A stretch of 44,277 bases of DNA from Streptomyces beigongshangae (GCF_019710745.1 NZ_JAHKJW010000034.1:41589-85865); one strand, 5' to 3'. Positions 1 to 8,589 are shown, counted from the first letter of the stretch. Notes: generated by a model from the sequence alone, not told the origin. Numbers and translations are program-made.

Positions 1-440
1 AGATCCGTCTCGCCCCTACGGAGATCGAGCGTCTCGTCGGCATCCGCATGAAGCGGCAGGAAATCCTCACCCGGTCGGCACCGCCCCGGCTGTGGGCGAT
101 CCTCGATGAGTCCGTCATCCGCCGGGTCGTCGGCTCGCCAGCCACCATGAGGCAGCAGCTCGACCGTCTCCTGGAGACGACGGAGTCACCTCACATCACC
201 CTTCAGGTCCTGCCCTTCTCCAAGGGCGCGCACGGTGCAGCGATGGGCAGCTTCGTCATCCTCGGCGGCACCGAAGCCACGCTGGACGTCGTATACGTGG
301 ACTACCACGCCGGTTCCCTCTTCCTGGAGAAGGAAAAGGAGCTGGAGCGATACCGGCTTGCGTTCGACTACCTGCGCGCACAAGCGTTGGACATGGAGGC
401 GTCCGCCTCTCTGATCCATCGTGTCCGCAAGGAGCTGTAA
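1..440 (+). CDS. XRE-family regulator, DUF5753 C-terminal part (5' truncated by window)
   Basis: This is the 3' part of a gene that begins before the window: the frame is open from base 3 and an internal Met lies at 48. The residues match the DUF5753 domain, the C-terminal half of WhiJ-like helix-turn-helix regulators of Streptomyces. The typical signs are the RQEIL segment, the core TLQVLPFSKGAHGAAMGSF and the tail VVYVDYHAGSLFLEKEKELERY. The HTH domain must lie upstream and is not visible. The stop overlaps the ATG of the DUF397 gene by one base (TAATG), so the two are translationally coupled. Such pairs are known as developmental or antibiotic regulators with a small partner protein. Which target this pair controls cannot be told. 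Confidence 0.85.
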   Translation, partial: IRLAPTEIERLVGIRMKRQEILTRSAPPRLWAILDESVIRRVVGSPATMRQQLDRLLETTESPHITLQVLPFSKGAHGAAMGSFVILGGTEATLDVVYVDYHAGSLFLEKEKELERYRLAFDYLRAQALDMEASASLIHRVRKEL

Positions 441-649
441 TGCCCGTCCCGCCCGAGCCCCAGGACGACTACTCCTGGTTCAAGTCGTCCTACAGCGGTG
501 CTACCACGACGGAGTGCGTAGAGGCCGCCTTCGTCACCTGCGGCATCCTCATACGCGATTCGAAGCAACCGGCCGGCCGACGCCTCGCCCTATCCCCCGC
601 CGCCTGGACCGCGTTCCTCGGGGCCGCTCGGGAGACGCGTACGCCATAG
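440..649 (+). CDS. DUF397 small protein, partner of the upstream XRE/DUF5753 regulator
   Basis: A 69-residue protein with the DUF397 pattern: W-F-K-S-S-Y-S near the start (residues 13-19), an E-C-V-E motif, then ILIRDSK, and a tail with W-x-A-F. DUF397 proteins are small Streptomyces proteins usually encoded directly after a WhiJ-like XRE regulator and thought to modulate it. Here the ATG shares its A with the last base of the upstream stop, so the start is well fixed. A second DUF397 gene follows about 400 bases later, so the locus looks duplicated. The product is probably cytoplasmic, with no signal peptide. Its function is inferred from family context only. Confidence 0.88.
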   Translation: MPVPPEPQDDYSWFKSSYSGATTTECVEAAFVTCGILIRDSKQPAGRRLALSPAAWTAFLGAARETRTP

Positions 650-759
650 CCTCGCCAACTATGTTCCGCTGCCCGCCGCAGAGGTGATCACCGTCATGGC
701 CCGCGCCATCCCGCCCCGCCCCTATAGGCGTAGAGGCCACCATGACGCCCGGAGCCCAC

Positions 760-1066
760 AGGCCCCGTCAGAGCCTGAGCAGTGGCAGGTCGGGGAACTG
801 CGGGTGATGGAGGTGCTGGCCACCGTCGCAGACGTGCAGTGTGAAGGTCTCCGGGCCCGGGGCGCCGGCCGAGTCGTAGCGGATTTCCCGACCGGGAGGA
901 CCCGGACGTCGTGTACCGGGACGGCATCACCGACGCCGTCTACCTCGAAGGGGAGCATCATGTGCGGGAGTACACCAGAGCCTTCGACGGCTTGCGGGCC
1001 GCCGCCCTGAGTCCTCAGCGTTCCGCCCAGCTGATCAAGTCCGTTCTTAAGGAATACGCAGAATGA
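760..1066 (+). pseudogene. Decayed XRE/DUF5753 regulator remnant
   Basis: No clean reading frame spans this stretch, but its 3' end, read from about 881 to the TGA at 1064-1066, gives a convincing DUF5753 C-terminus: FPDREDPDVVY, then ITDAVYLEGEHHVREYTRAF and a tail ending SVLKEYAE. Upstream the similarity moves to another frame (ELRVMEVLATVADVQ from about 797; ADFP at 879-890), so at least one frameshift lies near 880. The N-terminal HTH half is missing. The TGA overlaps the ATG of the next DUF397 gene, as in intact pairs. This is a broken paralogue of the regulator at 1-440. The exact left edge is uncertain. Confidence 0.6.
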
Positions 1067-1257
1067 AGATTGCGCGGTCTGCTCCCGCGGTGCCCTCCTC
1101 GTGGTTCAAGTCCTCCTACAGCAACGGCGCGGGCGGTGAGTGCGTCGAGTGCGCCCACGCCGCCGGCGGAACCCTCGTGCGTGACTCCAAAAATGCCGAC
1201 GGGCCTGTGCTCGCCATTCGTGTTCACGCTTGGCATGCCTTCGTGGGGGCGCTGTAG
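1063..1257 (+). CDS. Second DUF397 small protein
   Basis: A 64-residue DUF397 protein: SWFKSSYSNG at residues 13-22, E-C-V-E-C, then GGTLVRDSK and a C-terminal W-H-A-F. It is a paralogue of the protein at 440-649. The ATG lies inside the stop region of the decayed DUF5753 remnant (ATGA overlap), the usual coupling of such pairs, but its regulator partner is broken. It may be an orphan on its way to loss, or may now act with another DUF5753 regulator. The frame itself is intact. No separate ribosome binding site is evident beyond the coupling context. Confidence 0.82.
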   Translation: MKIARSAPAVPSSWFKSSYSNGAGGECVECAHAAGGTLVRDSKNADGPVLAIRVHAWHAFVGAL

Positions 1258-1627
1258 GGACGTCCCTGGTGTCGGGCGTCTTGGCGCACGCCTCTTGGAG
1301 ACAGGGTGGCCTTCGGCTGAGCCCGGATCCACCGGCTTGACGCCTGTAGATGACTTCTCTGGCTTCACAACGCGGGTCGTTGTCCTCCTCATAGATGCGG
1401 CAGGGGTGCTCCCACAGGAATTCGTTGCGCACCCCATGTGCTCCTCTGGACGGGGCAACCGCGCACCCGCCCAAGGACAATCTCGTGTGCTGCACGGCTT
1501 CCGTGAGTTTGGACTCTTGTCACGCGCGCCAGCAGCACACCTGGCAGGTAGCGCGGCACAAGGCGGTGTGGTGCGTCTTCTCGCTCGGTACGGTGTACGG
1601 CGTCTCGGACGAGGAGGAACGTGACTC
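1258..1627 (+). other. Non-coding stretch between DUF397 and SMI1 genes
   Basis: About 370 bases without a convincing gene. Third-position G/C is weak in all frames compared with neighbours. A minus-strand frame (1106-1495) has mixed codon use and no family I recognise. The last 20 bases carry the ribosome binding site GAGGAGGA at 1611-1618 for the next gene. I see no strong hairpin. Confidence 0.5.
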
Positions 1628-2272
1628 ATGAACGCCGAAGAGTCACCGCGTACAGCAGACGCCTGGCGGGAGTTGGCCGAGTGGTTGCGGGTCCACGCGC
1701 CCGCCTCGTATGCATCCATCCTCCCCCCGGCCACCGACGCCGAGATCGCGACAGCGCAAAGCCGACTCGGGGAGCACTGTGCGTACGGCTTCCCGCCCGA
1801 ACTGGTGGACCTCTGGGCGCTGGCCGGCGGGGTACGACAGATCGACATCGACGAGTACGACGAAGAGGGTGAGGTAGCGACGGGGCGGTTCCTGCCACAT
1901 GGACTGTTGCTCACCCCTGAGCAGTCGATCCGGCCACGCTTGGCGGGCTTCGATCGACAAGGCAAGGACTACTGGGAAAGCGCGCAGTGGGTCGCTCCAT
2001 TCGGCAATTACGCCGAGGCGACCGACGCAGGCTTGTATTTGTCGGCCGAGGGCCTCGGTGAGTGGACGAGCTTCGAAGGCATGCTCATGACCGAGCCCCG
2101 GTATCCGTCGATCGCCGCCTACCTGGAGGGTGTCAACCGCACGCTCATGGAGGGTCCGACGGATCTGATGGGCACGCAGGTTCCCGGCATCGTGTACGGC
2201 TGCCTCATCTGGCAGAACCCGGACCAGCCGCGTCTGGACGAGACGCACGCGGACTGGCGGCCCGTGCACTAG
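1628..2272 (+). CDS. SMI1/KNR4 (SUKH) family protein
   Basis: A 214-residue protein with the SMI1/KNR4 (SUKH-1) fold signature. An early acidic segment with PPATDAEIATAQSRLG (residues 34-49) precedes FPPELVDLWALAGG, the family's hallmark P-x-x-[LY]-x-x-[LW]-x-x-x-x-G block. A later W-V-A-P-F-G block and an acidic SFEGML helix follow. SUKH proteins are best known as immunity proteins of contact-dependent or polymorphic toxins, but many Streptomyces copies stand alone. No toxin gene is next to it here, so an immunity role is only possible. GAGGAGGA, 9 bases before the ATG, supports this start. The protein is probably cytoplasmic. Confidence 0.8.
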   Translation: MNAEESPRTADAWRELAEWLRVHAPASYASILPPATDAEIATAQSRLGEHCAYGFPPELVDLWALAGGVRQIDIDEYDEEGEVATGRFLPHGLLLTPEQSIRPRLAGFDRQGKDYWESAQWVAPFGNYAEATDAGLYLSAEGLGEWTSFEGMLMTEPRYPSIAAYLEGVNRTLMEGPTDLMGTQVPGIVYGCLIWQNPDQPRLDETHADWRPVH

Positions 2273-2937
2273 CTTGATCTTTAACCAGTGCGGCGTGATC
2301 GTGGGGTAGTTGACTTCTTCGCCCGCTGTTTCGCAGGTTGTGTCTTGCGGGGGGTGTGCACGTCGTTGGAGGTGTCCACTCCGAGTGAGGCGAGAGGGGC
2401 GTTCGCCGCCGGGCCCCTGTACCAGCGGCGATTGACCGAGCTGAGGGAGCAGAGCACTCCTGCGCCTGCCGCCCGCTGACCTCCATTTGTCCGACCCCGG
2501 GCCGGTATTCGGAGCTCGGGGGTGGATTTTGGTGAGCCCGGGTTTTGATCGCGCCGTAAGGCCGCCCGCTTCCTGTCCCAGTGTCGTGCCTCCGTGAGCC
2601 GCGTAAAGGGCGGCCTCCGGCCGTCGCCTGCGGCGATTCCGCTGCGCTCCACCCTTGACCCGGCCCGCTCCGGCACGGGAGGGAAGCGAGCGGGCAGCCC
2701 CGGAAGAGCGGGGGCCGGGGTGGGGTCTGTGCGGGTTGGCCGTGGAGGGGGCCGGGGCTTGAGGGCGCGGGCTCATCTCGCCCGCACGCCGGGTCGGCTC
2801 GGCGGCCTCGTGTGGGTGGCAGGGCTGGGTGAGAGGGTCTTTGCGTCGGCCGAGGCGAGGTAGGTGGCGTTTTCGTTCCCTTCTTGTACAGGTGCCCGGA
2901 GGGGTGCCGCCCGGTGTGCTCGGGGATGATCTGTGCC
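2273..2937. other. Non-coding, repeat-like stretch
   Basis: About 665 bases with no credible gene. The left end (2275-2330) starts with TGATCTTTAACCAGTGCGGC and has a lower-GC feel than its surroundings. The middle (2560-2700) has the look of a Streptomyces intergenic dispersed repeat, with GGGCGGCCTCCGGCCGTCGC followed by CGATTCCGCTGCGCTCC. Open frames here lack normal codon bias on either strand. It may be the relic of a mobile element end, but I see no transposase domain or clear terminal inverted repeats. Confidence 0.4.
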
Positions 2938-3663
2938 ATGGGGTATGAGAACGGGCACGGGGCGGGCATGGACGACGCCCGGGCGTGGGACGAGCGGCTG
3001 GCCTGGGCGTACGGGCTGATCTCGAAGGACCCGGCCGAACGGGCCGTCGCGCTGGATCGGCTGGTCTCCGCCCGGAAGGCGACGGAGGAGGCCCTGGACG
3101 AGTTCAACAGGACGCTGGTGGCGGTGCAGGAGCAGGGGGCCGAGCAGCCGTACGAGGTTCCGGTGCTGCGGGCGGCCCACGAGGAGTACCTGCGGGTCCG
3201 CGACTGTTCGCTGCCCGACGGGGTGTGGGGCGGCCATGACTACGAGGATCTTCTCTCCTGGCCGGGGTTGCCCTACGCGCTGCTCTTCCTGGAGTGGGAG
3301 GCCCGGTATCCGCAGGAGTGGACCCGTCACGCGAAGGCGTGGGGGACGAAGGAAGGGCTGATCCGGGACCTGGCCGTGGACGCCGTCGGGCAGGATCCGG
3401 TGGCCCGGGGCAAGTTGATCGACCTGGTGGAGCTCGTCGTGCGGCGTGCCTACCGGTGCAAGGACCGTGAGTACGTGCGCGTCGCCCGGGTCGTCGACGG
3501 CATCGACGGGCAGTCGCTGCGCGTACGGCTCGAAGCGGCCCGGCGCTCGGAGAACCCCTGGGCCCGGTTGCACGCCGGGTACGTGCTGTGGATGCTCGAC
3601 CGGCCCGAGGTGCCCAACAGCCGGCTCGTCTGGCGCACCTGGCTGGCCGACACGCGTCATTGA
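2938..3663 (+). CDS. Hypothetical protein (about 241 aa), helical, soluble
   Basis: A 241-residue protein of unknown family. I chose the ATG at 2938, with GGGGA about 13 bases upstream; a further ATG at 2968 (MDDARAWDERLAW) is possible, and a frame-compatible start at 2884 looks like untranslated leader. The sequence is rich in Glu, Arg, Trp and Leu, predicted mostly alpha-helical (for example ERAVALDRLVSARKATEEAL and KLIDLVELVVRRAYRCKD), with no signal peptide or membrane segment. Codon bias is strongly Streptomyces-like, so it is a real gene. It stands alone, followed by a 135-base gap and a secreted esterase gene. I do not recognise its function. Confidence 0.75.
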   Translation: MGYENGHGAGMDDARAWDERLAWAYGLISKDPAERAVALDRLVSARKATEEALDEFNRTLVAVQEQGAEQPYEVPVLRAAHEEYLRVRDCSLPDGVWGGHDYEDLLSWPGLPYALLFLEWEARYPQEWTRHAKAWGTKEGLIRDLAVDAVGQDPVARGKLIDLVELVVRRAYRCKDREYVRVARVVDGIDGQSLRVRLEAARRSENPWARLHAGYVLWMLDRPEVPNSRLVWRTWLADTRH

Positions 3664-3798
3664 GCACGGGGAGGGGAAGGCGAGGGGGAGAGCGGCTGCG
3701 GCTGCTCGGGACTTCGGTCCGGCCCTCCCGGCAACCTTTCGCGTCGCGGCTGCCACCTTTCCCCGACCGCTCCTCGACTCCTGTGCAGGGATGGCCTG

Positions 3799-4659
3799 AT
3801 GAGCCGCAACAGCAATGTGTCCGACCGCAGACGGTTTCTGGGCGGTGCCGCGGGTGCGGCCGGTGCCGGGGTCCTCGGTGCCCTGGGCCTGTCCGGTACC
3901 GCGGGTGCCGCCACCGGTGCCGCCGATACCGCTGGTGGCGCCGCCGCCGCGGCGGTCGGCACCGTCTACATCGCCAGTGACTCCACCGCTCAGACGTACA
4001 GCTCCCGCTACTACCCCGAGGCCGGCTGGGGGCAGAAGCTGGCCTCGTACCTCACCTCGAACGTCACCGTCGCCAACCACGCCATCGGCGGGCGCAGTTC
4101 GCGTTCGTTCATCGAGCAGGGGCGGCTGGCCGCGATCCATCAGGTGATCCGGGCCGGTGACTGCCTGTTCGTGCAGTTCGGGCACAACGACGCCACCGTG
4201 GGCAACGCGGAGCGGTACACCTCCCCCGCCGACTACAAGGAGTACCTCCGCAACGACTACATCCGGGCGACGCGGGCGCGGGGTGCGACGCCGGTCGTCG
4301 TGACGCCCGTCTCGCGGCGCTCCTACAACGCGTCCACCGGGAAGTTCAACGTCTCCTTCCCCGCGTACGTGGAGGCCGCGAAGGCCGTCGCGGCGGAGGA
4401 GAGGGCTGCGCTGGTCGATCTGGCGGCGGCCAGCCGGGCCTACCTCGACGGGATCGGTGTCGAGGCGTCCAAGGGGATCTTCCTGTGGCTGAACGCGGGG
4501 CAGTACCCGAACTTCCCCGACGGGGTCCAGGACAACACCCACTTCCAGGAGCGGGGCGCCGTCGAGATGGCCCGGCTGGTCGCGCGGGCCGTGGCGGGGC
4601 TGGGGCTGCCGGTCTCGGGCGAGGTGGTGCCGGGCGCCGTCCGGGGACTGGGCGGGTGA
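3799..4659 (+). CDS. Tat-exported SGNH hydrolase, rhamnogalacturonan acetylesterase-like (CE12)
   Basis: A 286-residue exported esterase. The N-terminus has a twin-arginine motif (DRRRFLGG, residues 9-16) and a long Ala/Gly-rich hydrophobic stretch, so export of the folded protein by Tat is likely. The mature part is an SGNH/GDSL hydrolase of the rhamnogalacturonan acetylesterase type. Block I is A-S-D-S-T with the nucleophile near Ser62, block II is around GGRSSRSF, block III is GHND (128-131), and block V is D245-N-T-H248, giving the Asp/His of the triad. It probably removes acetyl groups from pectin-type or other plant polysaccharides outside the cell. It is monocistronic and convergent with the GlxA-type regulator. 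The exact substrate is inferred from family. Confidence 0.87.
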   Translation: MSRNSNVSDRRRFLGGAAGAAGAGVLGALGLSGTAGAATGAADTAGGAAAAAVGTVYIASDSTAQTYSSRYYPEAGWGQKLASYLTSNVTVANHAIGGRSSRSFIEQGRLAAIHQVIRAGDCLFVQFGHNDATVGNAERYTSPADYKEYLRNDYIRATRARGATPVVVTPVSRRSYNASTGKFNVSFPAYVEAAKAVAAEERAALVDLAAASRAYLDGIGVEASKGIFLWLNAGQYPNFPDGVQDNTHFQERGAVEMARLVARAVAGLGLPVSGEVVPGAVRGLGG

Positions 4660-4692
4660 CCGGGAGCGTACCCGGCGCCACCGCGCCGAAGG

Positions 4693-5655
4693 TCACGATC
4701 CCTGGCCCACCGGTGCCCGGCGGAACGCCCTCCGGTACGCCTGCGGGCTCGTCCCCACCACCCGCTTGAAGCGGTCGCGGAACGCGGTCGGGGAGCCGAA
4801 CCCGGCCTGGGCGGCGATGCGTTCCACCGGGTGGGACGTGCTCTCCAGCAGGTGCTGGGCCTTGCGCACCCGTGCCAGGTGCAGCCATTGCAGGGGTGTC
4901 GTGCCGGTCTGCTCGCGGAAGCGGCGGTTGAGCGTACGGGCGCTGGTGCCCGCGCGGGCGGCGAGGTCGTCCAGCGTCAGGTCGCGGCCGGCGTTCTCCT
5001 CCATCCAGGCGAGCAGGGGCTCCATCGTCGTGCCTGCCGGGGCCGGGGGCCGGTCGTGAACGATGAACTGCGCCTGTCCGCCCTCCCGTTCGAGCGGCAT
5101 GACGGACATCCGGGCCACGTGGGCGGCGACCGCCGAGCCGTGGTCCCCGCGGATCATGTGCAGGCACATGTCCAGCGCCGCGGCGGCGCCCGCCGAGGTG
5201 AGGAACTGGCCGTTGTCGACGTAGAGGACGTCGGGGTCGACCGTCACCGCCGGGTGCAGGGAGGCCAGGTCGGCCGCCGCGTTCCAGTGGGTCGTCGCCC
5301 GCTGCCCGTCCAGCAGTCCGGTGGCGGCGAGGAGGAACGCGCCGACGCAGATCGAGGCGATGCGCGTGCCGTTCGCCGCCGCCGCGCGCAGGGCCCCGGC
5401 CACTTCCGGCGGCAGCGGCCGGGTCGGGTCGGTGGTGCCCGGCAGGATGATCGTGTCCGCCTCGGCCAGCGCCTCCAGTCCGTGCGGCGCCCGCACGGCG
5501 AACGCTCCGGCGTCCACCTCGCCGGCCACCGAGCAGACCTTGACGCGGTAGGGCGTACGGCCGTCGGGCAGCCGCGCCCGGTTGAAGGTGTCGACGGGGA
5601 CGGACAGGTCGAACGGGATGACCTGGTCGAGCGCCAGTACGGCCACGGTGTGCAT
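4693..5655 (-). CDS. GlxA-type transcriptional regulator (DJ-1/PfpI domain plus AraC HTH)
   Basis: A two-domain regulator of about 320 residues. The N-terminal half is a DJ-1/PfpI-like class I amidotransferase fold: HTVAVLALDQVIPFDLSVP at the start, then the elbow RIASICVGAFLLAATGLLDG with Cys where the nucleophile would sit. The C-terminal half is an AraC/XylS double helix-turn-helix (LTLDDLAARAGTSARTLNRR, then RIAAQAGFGSPTAFRDRFKR). I prefer the ATG at 5655 (MHTVAVLALD), because family members begin there; an in-frame start at 5676 would add seven residues. It is divergent from the small membrane protein gene at 5808, a likely target. Such regulators sense small ligands through the DJ-1 domain; the ligand here is unknown. 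Confidence 0.9.
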   Translation of the reverse strand: MHTVAVLALDQVIPFDLSVPVDTFNRARLPDGRTPYRVKVCSVAGEVDAGAFAVRAPHGLEALAEADTIILPGTTDPTRPLPPEVAGALRAAAANGTRIASICVGAFLLAATGLLDGQRATTHWNAAADLASLHPAVTVDPDVLYVDNGQFLTSAGAAAALDMCLHMIRGDHGSAVAAHVARMSVMPLEREGGQAQFIVHDRPPAPAGTTMEPLLAWMEENAGRDLTLDDLAARAGTSARTLNRRFREQTGTTPLQWLHLARVRKAQHLLESTSHPVERIAAQAGFGSPTAFRDRFKRVVGTSPQAYRRAFRRAPVGQGS

Positions 5656-5807
5656 GGCGAGAGAGTAGGTGAGCAACGGCTTCCCGCCAAGGAGTCGGCC
5701 AGGTGACCTGGTGGAAGAGACCTGTTCATCGGCCCTGGCGGGAATCCGTTGGAGGGTGGCAATCTTGCCACTTCCGGGTGATCCGGTACGCCGCCTACCG
5801 TCCCCTC

Positions 5808-6332
5808 GTGACCAAGTTCCTCCTCTCCCTCCATGTCCTCGTCGCGATCGTCGCCGTCGGACCCGTCACCGTCGCGGCCAGCATGTTCCCGCCCGGTGCC
5901 CGGCGGGCGCTCGCCGACCCCGGTGATCCCCGGGCGGCGGAGACCCTGCGGCTGCTGCACCGGATCTGCCGGGTGTACGCGGGCGTGGGCATCGCCGTTC
6001 CCGTGCTCGGGATGGCCACGGCGCTCAGCATGGGTGTGCTGAACGACACCTGGCTGGTCGTGTCGATGGTGCTCACCGGGGTCGCGGCGGCCGTCCTGCT
6101 GGCGCTGGTGCTGCCGCGTCAGGAGGAGCTGCTCGAAGCGGTGGACGCGGGCGGTGCCGCGGAAGCCGACTCGGCGATCGGCACGTCCACCGGCGCCGGC
6201 ACGTCCGCCGGCGTCGCCGTGAGCGCCCGCCTCACCGTCCGGCTCGCCATGTTCACCGGCGTCTTCAATCTGCTGTGGGCCACCGTCACGATCCTGATGA
6301 TCGTGCGGCCCGGTTCCACGACGGGCGCCTGA
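5808..6332 (+). CDS. Small integral membrane protein, DUF2269-like
   Basis: A protein of about 174 residues beginning at GTG 5808 (VTKFLLSLHVLVAIVAVGPV). The frame is open further upstream, but that part has poor hydrophobic logic and lies in the divergent promoter region. Four hydrophobic segments are visible: the N-terminal one, VYAGVGIAVPVLGMATALSM, LVVSMVLTGVAAAVLLALVL and the C-terminal LTVRLAMFTGVFNLLWATVTILMIV. A polar Gly/Ala/Ser/Thr insert lies between the third and fourth. The layout fits DUF2269-type membrane proteins, which have no known biochemical role. It sits divergently from the GlxA-type regulator and ends 3 bases before the convergent gene at 6336. Family assignment is tentative. 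Confidence 0.7.
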   Translation: MTKFLLSLHVLVAIVAVGPVTVAASMFPPGARRALADPGDPRAAETLRLLHRICRVYAGVGIAVPVLGMATALSMGVLNDTWLVVSMVLTGVAAAVLLALVLPRQEELLEAVDAGGAAEADSAIGTSTGAGTSAGVAVSARLTVRLAMFTGVFNLLWATVTILMIVRPGSTTGA

Positions 6333-6335
6333 CGG

Positions 6336-6857
6336 TCAGCCCTGTGTCCGGCAGGGGGCGGGCTGTCGGCGGGCGGAGACCAGGCCGTCCAGCGACTCCT
6401 CCGTGTCCTGCCGGAAACGCCGGGCCACGGAGGTCGCGACGAGCACGCCCGCCGCGATGGCGAGCGTGGCGGAGGCCCAGGTCAGGGACCAGGGGCTCTC
6501 CGACACGTCGGACGGCCCGCGGTGCGTGCGGAACGAGACGTACATGAGCGCGGCCGGCGGCGCCGCCACCAGCAGCAGGGGCCAGGCGAGAGCGTCCCGG
6601 CGGCCGAAGTACGCGGCCAGGAGGAGCAGGCACGCGGCCAGGACCGCGGCCTCCGGAGCGGTCACCGGGGCCGTGTCCGCGGCCGGGCCGACCGGGTCGG
6701 CGGGTCCGGCCGGACCCGCCGACCCGGGGTGCTCGCGCAGTTCCCAGGGGACGCAGAGGAGGTACGCCGCCGAGGACAGGGCGGCACCCAGCAGGCGGGT
6801 CAGCCAGCGTTCCGTCCAGGGGCGCTTCGACAGCGGGCCCAGCAGCTTCTCGGTCAT
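6336..6857 (-). CDS. Hypothetical membrane protein (173 aa)
   Basis: A 173-residue protein with about four hydrophobic segments: TRLLGAALSSAAYLLCVPWE near the start, EAAVLAACLLLLAAYFG, LAWPLLLVAAPPAALMYVSF and SLTWASATLAIAAGVLVATS. A short Gly/Pro/Ala repeat loop (PGSAGPAGPADPVGPA) separates the first two. Codon bias is normal for Streptomyces. The ATG at 6857 is the natural start. It lies downstream of the MFS gene on the same strand with a 68-base gap, so co-transcription is possible. I do not recognise the family and give no function. Confidence 0.65.
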   Translation of the reverse strand: MTEKLLGPLSKRPWTERWLTRLLGAALSSAAYLLCVPWELREHPGSAGPAGPADPVGPAADTAPVTAPEAAVLAACLLLLAAYFGRRDALAWPLLLVAAPPAALMYVSFRTHRGPSDVSESPWSLTWASATLAIAAGVLVATSVARRFRQDTEESLDGLVSARRQPAPCRTQG

Positions 6858-6925
6858 GGGAACGAGGGTTCCCCTGCCGCACGGGGACCGACAGAGTACG
6901 CGTACTCAGTTCGGGCCCGGCGGGG

Positions 6926-8422
6926 CTAGGCCCTGGCGCCCGCGCCCGCGCCCTTCTCCGGTGCGTCGGCCGTCGACAGCGGGGCGGCGATGTCCTCCAG
7001 GGAGCGGCCCTCCGCCTTGACCGCGAGTGCCGCCGCGACCAGGCCCGCCGCGCACATCAGGGCGGCGCCGATCTGGAAGGCGAGGACCGTGTCGCCGACG
7101 ACGCCCGTCTCCGTCAGCTCGGCGAAGATCAGCGGGCCGCTGATGCCGCCGGCCGCGGTGCCGATGGCGTAGAAGAAGGCGATGGCCATCGCGCGGGTCT
7201 CCATCGGGAAGATCTCGGAGACCGTCAGGTACGCGCTGCTCGCGCCCGCCGACGCGAAGAAGAGGACCACGCACCAGCAGGCGGTCAGCGTGGTCGCGTC
7301 CAGCGAGCCCTGGTCGAAGAGCCAGGCCGTGCCGAAGAGCAGGATGCCGGAGAGGATGTAGGTGGACGAGATCATGATCCGGCGGCCCACGGTGTCGAAG
7401 AACTTGCCGAGGAGCAGCGGGCCGAGGAAGTTGCCGGCCGCGATGACGGCGAAGTAGTAGCCGGTCTTGCCCGTCGGCACGTCGAAGAACGTGGTGAGGA
7501 TCGCGCCGAAGCCGAAGGTGATCGCGTTGTAGAGGAACGCCTGGCCGACGAAGAGGGACAGGCCCAGCACGGCGCGCCTGCGGTACGTGGAGAAGACCGT
7601 GCGGGCGATCTCCAGGAAGCCGATGCTCTTGCGCTGGTGGATGGTGATCTCCCGGCCGTGCGGCGGGAGGTCGCGGCCGGTCTCCTCCCGGATCTGCCGC
7701 TCGGCCTCGTCGACCAGGCCCTCCGCCTCCTCGCCCCGGCCGTGGATGAACAGCCACCGCGGGCTCTCGGGGACGTTGCGGCGCACCAGCAGGATCACCA
7801 GGCCGAGGACGACGCCGAGGAGGAAGGTCAGGCGCCAGCCGATGTTCATCGCGAACAGGTCGGTGTCCAGCGCGACGATCGACAGCAGCGAGCCGGCGAT
7901 CGCGCCCAGCCAGAAGCTGCCGTTGATGATCAGGTCGACGCGGCCGCGGTACTTGGACGGGATCAGTTCGTCGATGGCCGAGTTGATGGCCGCGTACTCG
8001 CCGCCGATGCCGAAGCCGGTGAGGAAGCGGAAGAGGAAGAACCACCAGGTGGAGAACGAGAACGCGGTCATGGCGGTGGCCGCGAGATAGACGGCCAGGG
8101 TGACCATGAACAGCTTCCGGCGGCCGAAGACGTCCGTGAGCCGGCCGAAGAACAGGGCGCCCGCGCAGGCTCCGGCGACGTAGAGCGCGGCCGCCGTACC
8201 GGTGACCTGCGCGGCCGAGATCGGCAGACCGCTGCCGGACTCCGAGAGGCGGCCGGCGATGTTGCCGACGACGGTGACCTCCAGACCGTCCAGGATCCAG
8301 ACGGTGCCGAGACCGATCACGATGGTCCAGTGCCAGCGCGACCAGGGCAGGCGGTCCAGCCGGGCGGGCACGGCGGTGGTGACGGCTCCGGTGCCGGTGG
8401 CTCCGGCGTCGGCTACGGCCAT
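6926..8422 (-). CDS. MFS transporter, metabolite:proton symporter type
   Basis: A 498-residue major facilitator with 12 predicted membrane helices. Family signatures are visible: GRLTDVFGRRKLF between helices 2 and 3 (the GxxxDRxGRR-like loop), RFLTGFGIGGEYAAINSAI in helix 4, NVPESPRWL after helix 6 (the sugar-porter style PESPRWL motif), and the mirrored loop GKFFDTVGRRIMI after helix 8. This places it near the aromatic-acid or sugar/metabolite:H+ symporters; the substrate cannot be read from the sequence. The ATG at 8422 has AGGAG 11 bases upstream. It is transcribed away from the DUF445 gene across a 215-base gap, and may run on into the membrane protein at 6336. Confidence 0.92.
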   Translation of the reverse strand: MAVADAGATGTGAVTTAVPARLDRLPWSRWHWTIVIGLGTVWILDGLEVTVVGNIAGRLSESGSGLPISAAQVTGTAAALYVAGACAGALFFGRLTDVFGRRKLFMVTLAVYLAATAMTAFSFSTWWFFLFRFLTGFGIGGEYAAINSAIDELIPSKYRGRVDLIINGSFWLGAIAGSLLSIVALDTDLFAMNIGWRLTFLLGVVLGLVILLVRRNVPESPRWLFIHGRGEEAEGLVDEAERQIREETGRDLPPHGREITIHQRKSIGFLEIARTVFSTYRRRAVLGLSLFVGQAFLYNAITFGFGAILTTFFDVPTGKTGYYFAVIAAGNFLGPLLLGKFFDTVGRRIMISSTYILSGILLFGTAWLFDQGSLDATTLTACWCVVLFFASAGASSAYLTVSEIFPMETRAMAIAFFYAIGTAAGGISGPLIFAELTETGVVGDTVLAFQIGAALMCAAGLVAAALAVKAEGRSLEDIAAPLSTADAPEKGAGAGARA

Positions 8423-8589
8423 GGGCTCTCTCCTCTTCGAGCGAACCCCGTACGGGGGGGCGGGCGAACCTCCTGGGTGAACCTCCTACAGGTCCCCCGG
8501 ACGCGCCGGCTTACGCCCGGCACGGGCGCGCTACGCCCGATCGGGCCAGGCATCCGCCCGGGGCGGGCGGGGACGCCCCGGGGCGTGGG

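Noticed and set aside
1106..1495. Minus-strand frame with NEFLWEHPCRIYEEDNDPRC
   Set aside because: It looks protein-like but overlaps the second DUF397 gene, has mixed third-position bases and no recognised domain.
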